From positions 1-9,463 of the forward strand of contig CAYNCU010000165.1 of assembly GCA_964395765.1 (NCBI GenBank): DNA of 9,463 nt, written 5' to 3'. The notes beneath the pieces are model-generated. The model was not told the DNA's origin and did not search any database. It worked only from the letters and a program-made list of their open reading frames with translations. How positions within the stretch are numbered: the stretch's first letter is position 1; each line of letters starts with the position of its first letter. The DNA comes from DATDPY01 sp964395765 (lineage in GTDB: Bacteria; Bacteroidota; Bacteroidia; Cytophagales; Cyclobacteriaceae). This document shows positions 1 to 6,114 of the stretch, piece after piece. The translations under genes were made by a program, and so were the position numbers.

Positions 1-1594
1 TCCCTAATTTCTGCTCTTCTTCCGCATACAGGGCCAGGCTCCGTGCATGTTTTTGTGAAACATAGGGTACACCTGGATTTAAATTGCCGTCAATATAAAA
101 GTTACCGGGATTGAAGTTGTGACCGCTGAAGTTAAAACCAAATCCAAAGGTATTGGAAGGATTTATAAACCAGGAGAAATCGGTCTTTAAACTCAGGTTG
201 GCAATTTGCGAGGTCCAGTAGGCATTGGGTGCAGTATTCAGGAAATAATCATACCTGCTTCCGTAAAGCGTCGTATTGGAGAACAACTTATCATTGAAAA
301 TGTGATTCCAGCGTAAAGTTCCAGCGATATTTTTCCATTTAATCCCCGCATTCGTATCGGAATAATTGTCCGTACCGGTATAGAAACTTACAAACAACCG
401 GTTATTCCCGTTCATCCTGATGTTAAATTTTGAATTAATATCATCAAAATAAAAGTCGGATATTGAAGGATTCAGCTTATGAAGGATCCACTGTAAGTGT
501 GAACGTCGGCCGGATATAAAAAAGGAACTTTTTCCTTTGCTTAATGGGCCTTCGACGGATAACTGTTCGGAAATTAAACCCAGGCTTCCTTTGACGACAT
601 AGTTATTCATATTGCCGTCATTGGTATTAATATCGATTATAGACGAAAGCCGCCCGCCCAAACTGGCCGGGAAATCTCCTTTGTAAATTTTTATATCCTT
701 TACGGCATCCGGAATGAAAGTGGTGAACAGGCCCAGCAGGTGCGAGGGATTGTAAACGGGAGCATCATCGATCATGATAAGGTTTTGGTCTCTTTCTCCC
801 CCGCGGACAAAAAAATAAGAAGATCCGTCAGAATATAATTTAATACCGGGAAACATCTGCAAAGATTTGATAATATCCCCTTCGCCCAGCAAAGCAGGCA
901 TCTTGTCCGCCTCGGCCGGTCGGAGTTTTTCAACATTCATCTGCGGGAAGTCAAGATTTTCCACAGCCGCATCAGGCTTTACAATCACTTCCGTCATAAG
1001 GCTGGGAGCAGGTTTCAGATTTACATTCAGCGTTTCATTGCTCCCGGCTTTCAAAATGAATTGTTGTGTTTCATAGCCAATAAATGAAATGTTGATTCTA
1101 TAATTGCCCCGGGGAAGTGTAAGTGAATAAAAACCGTAATTATTGGTAATGGTGCCTTCTTCCAGGTCCGGGATATAAATAGCAGCCCCTATCAGGCTTT
1201 CCCCTGAAGAGTCGTCCCTGACTGTTCCTCTGACCGTTTGATTTATATCGTTATTTTTAATGCTGCCGTCAGATGGAAGGTTCCTTTTCGTGATCACCCA
1301 TTGTCCTCTGACCCAATTGAAGTTTAACCCTGACTGCTCACCCAATTGGTTCAGAACCTCTTCCAGGGAAAGTTTATTTACACTCATGCTTATCCTTCGT
1401 TCAGCTGATATGATTTCAGGGCTGTAAGAAAACCGGGCGCCGGTTTTTTGATGAATGATTTGCAGGATTTCGGAGATCGGCCGGTCTTTTACATTGAAGG
1501 ATATTGTATCATGCACTATGAGGTTTTGACCGGAGGAAGGATAGGTGATTATCAATTGTACAAAGAAAATGATGAAGGCCAGCCGGGCTTTCAT
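1..1594 (-). CDS. TonB-dependent outer-membrane receptor with N-terminal STN signalling domain (3' end cut by window edge)
   Basis: Translating the minus strand from the ATG at 1594 gives 531 uninterrupted codons up to the window edge, so the C-terminal part of the barrel is missing. Residues 1-22 are a signal peptide (hydrophobic LAFIIFFVQLIITYP, then SSGQ). Residues about 30-103 form an STN (secretin/TonB short N-terminal) domain. Residues about 119-195 are a carboxypeptidase-regulatory-like beta-sandwich (VRGTVRD, then NNYGFYSLTLPRGNY and FIGYE). Residues about 235-325 are the TonB plug (GDIIKSLQMFPGI, FFVRGGERDQNLIMIDDAPV, ASLGGRLSSIIDI), followed by the first strands of the beta-barrel. 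In this family such proteins import a large ligand across the outer membrane using TonB energy, and the STN domain passes ligand occupancy to a FecR protein. The plug resembles stand-alone Bacteroidota receptors rather than SusC. The gene starts 20 bases after the fecR-like stop, so it is co-transcribed. AGGAAG just before 1594 could serve as a ribosome site. A second in-frame ATG at 1621 would add nine residues and overlap that stop. The ligand cannot be told from sequence. Confidence 0.95.
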   Translation of the reverse strand, partial: MKARLAFIIFFVQLIITYPSSGQNLIVHDTISFNVKDRPISEILQIIHQKTGARFSYSPEIISAERRISMSVNKLSLEEVLNQLGEQSGLNFNWVRGQWVITKRNLPSDGSIKNNDINQTVRGTVRDDSSGESLIGAAIYIPDLEEGTITNNYGFYSLTLPRGNYRINISFIGYETQQFILKAGSNETLNVNLKPAPSLMTEVIVKPDAAVENLDFPQMNVEKLRPAEADKMPALLGEGDIIKSLQMFPGIKLYSDGSSYFFVRGGERDQNLIMIDDAPVYNPSHLLGLFTTFIPDAVKDIKIYKGDFPASLGGRLSSIIDINTNDGNMNNYVVKGSLGLISEQLSVEGPLSKGKSSFFISGRRSHLQWILHKLNPSISDFYFDDINSKFNIRMNGNNRLFVSFYTGTDNYSDTNAGIKWKNIAGTLRWNHIFNDKLFSNTTLYGSRYDYFLNTAPNAYWTSQIANLSLKTDFSWFINPSNTFGFGFNFSGHNFNPGNFYIDGNLNPGVPYVSQKHARSLALYAEEEQKLG

Positions 1595-1614
1595 GCTTCC
1601 TAAAAGTAACTTGA

Positions 1615-2622
1615 CTAACATCCTGGCCCGTCGATTATATAAATATTCTTTTGACGGGTCACCTTAAGACCGAGCGTCGATTGAATGATTTCCAGGACGT
1701 CATCGAGGGATTGATTGTTAAAACTTACGGTGATCCTGCACCCGGTTAATATTTTATTATTTATTTCCACCCTTGTCCGGTAGGTGTGATTCAGTACATC
1801 AATCACATAGCCTAAAGAATCATTTTTAAATACCAGTTTCCCGGTTTTCCAGGCCAGGAAATTCATATCTGCCGAATCGATTTTTTCCGGCTTGCCGTTT
1901 TTCCCGGAGATAATTCCTTTATTACCCGCTTGCAGTATCACTTTTTCCGTCTCCCTGTTTTTATTATAAAACAGAACGGTTCCACTGCTGACCACAACCT
2001 CGGCGGCACCGGAATCTTTTTTTGCCGTTACACTGAAAGACGTTCCGGTAACCTCTACGCCGGCAAAAGCCGTATTCACAATAAATTTTTTATCGGGATT
2101 GTGCTCCACCTCGAAGTAAGCTTCACCGCTCAGCGATACTTTCCGCGTTACATTTCCGTAATTCCTTCCATAGGCAAGTACAGCATTCCGGTTTAGCGTG
2201 ACCCTGGATCCATCCGGTAAGGTGACAACCTTCACGGAATTTTCCGAAAGTACGGTTACCGGTTGACGGGAAGATATAACCATGAAAAATGCCATGGCAG
2301 CCGTTCCGATCAGGACAATCGTGGCGGCAATTTTAAGCCAAAGAGATTTTTGCCTCCTGGTATTGATTGATATTACCGGTGTTTCAAGATCCGTGGTTTT
2401 TACGCGTAGCTTTTGCCATTCCTGATCAAGATCCAGCGAATAAAGGCCGGAAGCTTTTTCAAAGGAATTCCATAAGGAACGGTAGTCTTCAAACAACTTC
2501 AGGTTTTCCGGGGAACGGTCTCTCCATTGTTCTACTTTCTGCCTGTCCCTGTCCGGGAGTTCACCCGAAAAATAGCCGGAAAGCAGCTCGGTCATTTCAT
2601 TATTTTTCAATTCATCATTCAT
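1615..2622 (-). CDS. FecR-family anti-sigma factor with C-terminal DUF4974-like domain
   Basis: This 335-residue inner-membrane protein has the usual length and layout of Bacteroidota FecR proteins. Residues 1-93 are a charged cytoplasmic region that should bind the sigma factor; it includes the N-terminal ELLSGYFSGELPDRD stretch and the WRDRSPEN segment typical of the family. One membrane helix spans about residues 96-118. Periplasmic residues about 127-222 are the FecR domain, with LPDGSRVTLNRNAVLAY and GEAYFEV as signature segments. Residues about 260-330 match the DUF4974 pattern (LVFKNDSL, then FNNQSLDDVLEIIQSTLGL), an STN-like fold expected to meet the receptor. It lies between the sigma factor (42 bases upstream) and the receptor (20 bases downstream), the classic order of a cell-surface signalling cassette. 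By family knowledge it holds the sigma factor inactive until the receptor is occupied and may also be needed for its activation. The start ATG at 2622 is preceded by a weak purine stretch. The protein ends in a cysteine, with one other cysteine at about residue 295. Confidence 0.95.
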   Translation of the reverse strand: MNDELKNNEMTELLSGYFSGELPDRDRQKVEQWRDRSPENLKLFEDYRSLWNSFEKASGLYSLDLDQEWQKLRVKTTDLETPVISINTRRQKSLWLKIAATIVLIGTAAMAFFMVISSRQPVTVLSENSVKVVTLPDGSRVTLNRNAVLAYGRNYGNVTRKVSLSGEAYFEVEHNPDKKFIVNTAFAGVEVTGTSFSVTAKKDSGAAEVVVSSGTVLFYNKNRETEKVILQAGNKGIISGKNGKPEKIDSADMNFLAWKTGKLVFKNDSLGYVIDVLNHTYRTRVEINNKILTGCRITVSFNNQSLDDVLEIIQSTLGLKVTRQKNIYIIDGPGC

Positions 2623-2664
2623 GCTCTTTGCTCAATAGATACACACCCGAAAGGTCGTTTTCCC

Positions 2665-3231
2665 TTACATACCCCAAAATATTTTTAACAAGATCAATAA
2701 AATTAATATAAGGTCTTTTAATTCGTTTCGTAATATTTTCAATGCCCTCGACATCTGCGTTTCCACTGTTTTTTCGGATATTCCGAGCTTTTCTGCCACT
2801 TCGCGATATTTGAAACCTTCAAAGCGGTTCATCAGAAAAATTTTCCGGCAGGCGTCCGGCAGCTTATCAATCGCCATTTTGATCCTTCCTTCCGTTTCAG
2901 CTACCGCCATCAGGTCCTTTTCAGCTTCCGCCATTTTATCGGTCATTTGATTTTCCGAAGGATCTCCGTGAATAAATTTCCTGTTGTCCCTTAAATAATT
3001 AAGACACCTGTTTTTAACGGACGTGAATAACCATGACTTCAGTGAAGTATTAAGATGCATATGTTCGCGGTTTTCCCAAAGATTGACAAATACTGTGTGA
3101 ACCACATCCCTGGAAGCCTCCGGATCATATAGAATATGGTTGGCAAAACCTGTCAGCGGATAGAAATACTGCCTGAACAATTCTTCAAAGATTTTTGCAT
3201 CGATCTTTACAGGTGGGTCGTTCGTTGTCAA
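2665..3231 (-). CDS. ECF RNA polymerase sigma-70 factor (Bacteroidota family-1 type), TTG start
   Basis: The 188-residue product has the two conserved regions of an ECF sigma factor. Region 2 spans about residues 14-84 (FEELFRQYFYPL, ASRDVVHTVFVNLWENR, SLKSWLFTSVKNRCLNYLRD) and melts and reads the -10 element. Region 4 spans about residues 115-170, with the LPDACRKIFLMNRFEGFKYREVAEKLGIS core and the EKTVETQMSRALKILR recognition helix for the -35 element. It matches the Bacteroidota expansion of ECF factors that pair with FecR proteins, and its partner gene follows 42 bases downstream. The start used is a TTG at 3231. The upstream in-frame codons back to a TAA at 3328-3330 contain no ATG, and the first internal ATG (residue 58, near 3060) would destroy region 2, so a non-ATG start is needed. 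The last 18 residues form a strongly hydrophobic tail (LKDLILILLILLKIFWGM). The regulon presumably includes this operon, but the sequence does not prove that. Confidence 0.95.
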   Translation of the reverse strand: MTTNDPPVKIDAKIFEELFRQYFYPLTGFANHILYDPEASRDVVHTVFVNLWENREHMHLNTSLKSWLFTSVKNRCLNYLRDNRKFIHGDPSENQMTDKMAEAEKDLMAVAETEGRIKMAIDKLPDACRKIFLMNRFEGFKYREVAEKLGISEKTVETQMSRALKILRNELKDLILILLILLKIFWGM

Positions 3232-3254
3232 ACAGCAAATGATTTTTATCCCGA

Positions 3255-3285
3255 TAAAAGTAAAAAAAATATGCGATAAATTAAA
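3255..3285 (-). promoter_or_regulatory. weak candidate promoter for the sigma/fecR/receptor operon
   Basis: Reading the minus strand, TACTTTTA (3262-3255) matches the Bacteroidota -7 consensus TAnnTTTG except for its last base. TTTA (3285-3282), 19 bases further upstream, matches the -33 TTTG except for its last base. Transcription would then begin near 3249, leaving a leader of about 17 bases before the TTG start at 3231. The region is very A/T-rich, so a near match can occur by chance. Confidence 0.25.
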
Positions 3286-3534
3286 TAATCCGATATAATA
3301 TGAATGGGGTTGAATCGTCAGATCTTTTTAAAACTCATTCATAATAAAAGGGTAAACTTCTTAGCTGAATATTAATAATTATGTTTCTTTTAACCGGATT
3401 AGCAAAAAAGTATTCAGGATTTTAAAAGTGAACGGGAAATATTGTGCTTATAAAATTAACAGGATGATTAAAGCCGGAAATAATCGATGGTCAATTATTA
3501 AAAAATGGGTGAACATTATGGTGTTAGCTTTTTT

Positions 3535-3572
3535 CTCACGTTATTGATCAATGCGATTGTGAGCGTTTTTTT
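3535..3572. repeat. inverted repeat around a 10-bp palindrome, followed by seven Ts
   Basis: CTCAC at 3535-3539 pairs with GTGAG at 3559-3563. Between them is the perfect palindrome ATTGATCAAT (3543-3552), and seven Ts follow at 3566-3572. On the plus strand this looks superficially like an intrinsic terminator, but no plus-strand gene leads into it. On the minus strand, where permease 2 ends about 140 bases upstream, the T-tract becomes A residues before the stem. It could be a weak terminator for that transcript or a protein-binding site. The stem is short and its loop is long. Confidence 0.35.
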
Positions 3573-3632
3573 GCGTGTCGGATATTTTTTAAGTTTAGTG
3601 GCACCGGGCTTCATGGAGAAAATGCAGGGTTT

Positions 3633-3682
3633 CTTAGCGCCTCCTTCTGTGGTGCTCAGCGCCTCCTCCAAAGCTTTCTGTG
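3633..3682. repeat. short direct-repeat element (two near-identical 13-mers plus repeated TTCTGTG)
   Basis: The 13-mer CTTAGCGCCTCCT at 3633-3645 recurs as CTCAGCGCCTCCT at 3655-3667, 22 bases apart with one mismatch. The heptamer TTCTGTG occurs at 3645-3651 and again at 3676-3682. Read on the minus strand the block has an ACACAGA / GGAGGCGCTGAG flavour. This resembles the degenerate CACAGAG-type periodic repeats scattered in intergenic regions of many bacteria; that resemblance is from memory, not a search. It is more G/C-rich than the A/T-rich sequence to its left. Confidence 0.55.
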
Positions 3683-3701
3683 TAAAATAATTAAAAAATT
3701 A

Positions 3702-6074
3702 TTATTCGTATCTCAGGATTTCCACCGGATTTTTAAGCGCCGCGCGCATGGATTGGTAACTTACCGTTAGCCATGCGATCAATAAGGCAACGATACCCCC
3801 GCTTGCAAAATACCAGATACTGATGTCGATCCGGTAGGCAAATGAATTGAGATAAGATCGTATGAAATAGTAAGCGACAGGGGAGGCCAGTAAGAAGGAT
3901 ATGAGTACCAGTTTTGTAAACCCGGAGCTTAGTAACAGGACCATATTGGTGACCGTTGCCCCGAAAGTTTTCCGGATGCCGATTTCCTTGGTCCGTTGTT
4001 CGGCCACAAATGAGGATAGACCCAGTAAACCCAGGCAGGCGATGAATATGGCCAGGCCCGAAAAGTACAATGAAAGTTTTCCGGTCAGGGTTTCCAATTT
4101 GTATTGATTGGCAAATGCCTCATCAAGAAAAGTATATTCAAAGGGATAATCGGGTTCAAAGTTTTTATAGAGGGATGAGATCTGATCAAGCGAAGCCCTG
4201 ATATTTTTGTTTTTTATCTTAATAAATGCGAATTCCACATCGCTCTGCTCAGGATCGCATCGTCGGATAATTAAGGGCTGTATCCGCGTATGCATGGATT
4301 TATTATTGAAATCCTTAACCTCGCCAATAATTTCACCTTTTGTTCCCCAAAAGGATAAAGATGTGCCGACGGGATCTTTAAGTTTCATTTCCCTGGCCGC
4401 TTCTTCATTGATGATATAACTGTCACTGTCCGTTTTAACATTACCCGTGAAATCATGTCCCCGGATGATCTTCATTCCCATTGTGCTTATGAAATCATGA
4501 TCAGCACTGATGATATAAAAAGTTAGATTGGATCCTTCCTGTTTCCCGGGCCAAACAGGATCTTCCGTCGAACTGGCGACAGAAAAGGGCGTTTCATCGG
4601 AATAGGAAGCATTGATTACATTGCCTCCTGAAAGCAATGCATTTTTAAAGGCTTCCATGTGACCTGTGATATTTTTATAAATAGGAACCCTGATCACATT
4701 TTCCCGGTTTAGACCTATATCCCTGTTCATGATATAATGGATCTGCTTAAATAAAATTAATGTTCCAATAATCAGAAATATCGAGATTGCGAACTGAAAA
4801 ATCACCAGGATTTCCCGTATGCCGAATATACTTCGCCTGATTCCCACATTTCCTTTAATCACCTGAGAGGGTTTAATGGATGAAAGGAATAGGGCAGGGT
4901 AGCTGCCGGATAATAAACCAATTAGAATACAAACTCCGGCAAGCATAAAAATAAAAACCGGGTCATGAAAAGGCACCGTCAAATGATATCCGAGATTCTT
5001 GTTGAAAACAGGGAGGATTAATTCTGTGAGGATAAGAGCAAATAATGTGGCTATGCCGGCCATAAGGATCGATTCCCAGAGGAATTGAATAATGAGCGTT
5101 ATTTTCCGTACCCCGATCACTTTCTTCACCCCGATTTCCCGCATTCGTTTCGTTGCCCGGGCCGTTGAAAGATTCATAAAATTGATGCAGGCGATCAGTA
5201 AAGTAAAAAGCGCCATGATAATAAAAACACTGACCTCTGCGATCCTGCCTGTCGCTGATTTCTCATTGATCACCGTCGATTTTAAATAAGAATCTTTAAA
5301 TGGCAGAAGAAAGGAGGTCTCATTGGTAAGGCCATGAAGATGTGCTATTTGGGTAATTTTTTTGTTTATATCGGTCAGGGATACCTCGCCTTGCAATTCA
5401 ACAGTCGTTAAAAACCCTGAATCCCCCCAGTTATCGGTCCAGGGGTTGGATTTCAAAAACAATGAAAACGGGATAATAAAGTCAGCCTTTATAGAAGATA
5501 TTTCCGGAAAATCATCAAATACACCGGTCACCTTAAGCGGGATTTCTTTGAAATCCTCAGTCACGACAATGACAGTTTGCCCGACCGGATTTTGATCCCT
5601 GAATAATATCCCGGCCAATTTCTGAGAAATTACCACGGTGTAAGGGTCTTTATACATCGTTTCATAAGATCCTTCCGCCATGGGAAAAGTAAACATTTCA
5701 AATAGAGAAGGATCGGAATAAATCATTGATTCTTTATACTCAAGGGAATCGTGTTTGATCAGCAGTTTTTCTTCCCAGGTGCGCGTGTTGATGTTCACCA
5801 ATTCAGGAATTTGTTCTTTCATCGTCCTGCCGAGGTAGGCGCAGGTAGCTTCGTCGGTGCCTGAAATCCCGTTCGAAGAATGAAATTCATTCACCACCCT
5901 GTAAAGCACATCGATTTTTTTATGGAACCGGTCCACTGAATATTCATGTTTTACCCAAAGGAATATCAGCAAGGCGGCAGCTATTCCGAGTGAAAGACCG
6001 AGGATGTTGATCAGGCTGAATACCTTGTCACGGAGAAAATTCCTGATAATAAATTTTAAATGATATCTGAACAT
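3702..6074 (-). CDS. FtsX/MacB-type ABC transporter permease, 8-TM, second of a tandem pair
   Basis: This 790-residue protein is a fused two-half permease of the kind common in Bacteroidota. Membrane helices lie at about 21-41, 280-300, 331-355, 372-396, 421-443, 666-688, 718-738 and 752-773. Large periplasmic MacB_PCD-type domains fill about 42-278 and 444-664. The two cytoplasmic coupling segments are REIGVKKVIG (312-321) and KEIGIRKTFGAT (696-707), the motif by which FtsX-family permeases contact their ATPase. The C-terminus is NPVEILRYE, a family hallmark. Members of this superfamily (MacB, LolC/E, FtsX) do not usually move substrate through the membrane. They transmit ATPase cycles to periplasmic events such as lipoprotein release, efflux or hydrolase activation; which applies here is unknown. 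It follows permease 1 by 40 bases in the same direction and is paralogous to it. The ATG at 6074 has an A/T-rich leader without a Shine-Dalgarno, and the N-terminus aligns with permease 1. No ATPase is encoded nearby. Confidence 0.93.
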   Translation of the reverse strand: MFRYHLKFIIRNFLRDKVFSLINILGLSLGIAAALLIFLWVKHEYSVDRFHKKIDVLYRVVNEFHSSNGISGTDEATCAYLGRTMKEQIPELVNINTRTWEEKLLIKHDSLEYKESMIYSDPSLFEMFTFPMAEGSYETMYKDPYTVVISQKLAGILFRDQNPVGQTVIVVTEDFKEIPLKVTGVFDDFPEISSIKADFIIPFSLFLKSNPWTDNWGDSGFLTTVELQGEVSLTDINKKITQIAHLHGLTNETSFLLPFKDSYLKSTVINEKSATGRIAEVSVFIIMALFTLLIACINFMNLSTARATKRMREIGVKKVIGVRKITLIIQFLWESILMAGIATLFALILTELILPVFNKNLGYHLTVPFHDPVFIFMLAGVCILIGLLSGSYPALFLSSIKPSQVIKGNVGIRRSIFGIREILVIFQFAISIFLIIGTLILFKQIHYIMNRDIGLNRENVIRVPIYKNITGHMEAFKNALLSGGNVINASYSDETPFSVASSTEDPVWPGKQEGSNLTFYIISADHDFISTMGMKIIRGHDFTGNVKTDSDSYIINEEAAREMKLKDPVGTSLSFWGTKGEIIGEVKDFNNKSMHTRIQPLIIRRCDPEQSDVEFAFIKIKNKNIRASLDQISSLYKNFEPDYPFEYTFLDEAFANQYKLETLTGKLSLYFSGLAIFIACLGLLGLSSFVAEQRTKEIGIRKTFGATVTNMVLLLSSGFTKLVLISFLLASPVAYYFIRSYLNSFAYRIDISIWYFASGGIVALLIAWLTVSYQSMRAALKNPVEILRYE

Positions 6075-6114
6075 ATTTATAATTTTTATCAGTGGATATC
6101 AGTTGAACAAATTA

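Larger units (their letters stand above)
3232..3701. other. 470-base A/T-rich gene-free interval between permease 2 and the sigma factor gene
   Basis: No convincing coding region is seen on either strand. The part from about 3232 to 3530 is strongly A/T-rich and should hold the promoter and leader of the sigma operon. The part from about 3535 to 3685 contains an inverted repeat (3535-3563) and a direct-repeat element (3633-3682), listed separately. The extreme right end has an A/T-only inverted repeat, AATAATT (3686-3692) and AATTATT (3697-3703), overlapping the stop codon of permease 2; it is too weak to call a terminator. Confidence 0.7.

Noticed and set aside
867..2711. Plus-strand open frames at 867-1076, 1930-2196 and 2367-2711
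   Set aside because: They lie antisense to the well-supported receptor, FecR and sigma genes and show no recognisable domain.
3505..3690. Plus-strand open frame of 61 codons in the 470-base interval
   Set aside because: It runs across the inverted repeat and the direct-repeat element, its C-terminal half is just a translation of that repeat, and it resembles no family I know.
3686..3703. Intrinsic terminator for permease 2
   Set aside because: The inverted repeat AATAATT/AATTATT is A/T-only, overlaps the stop codon and would form a very weak stem.
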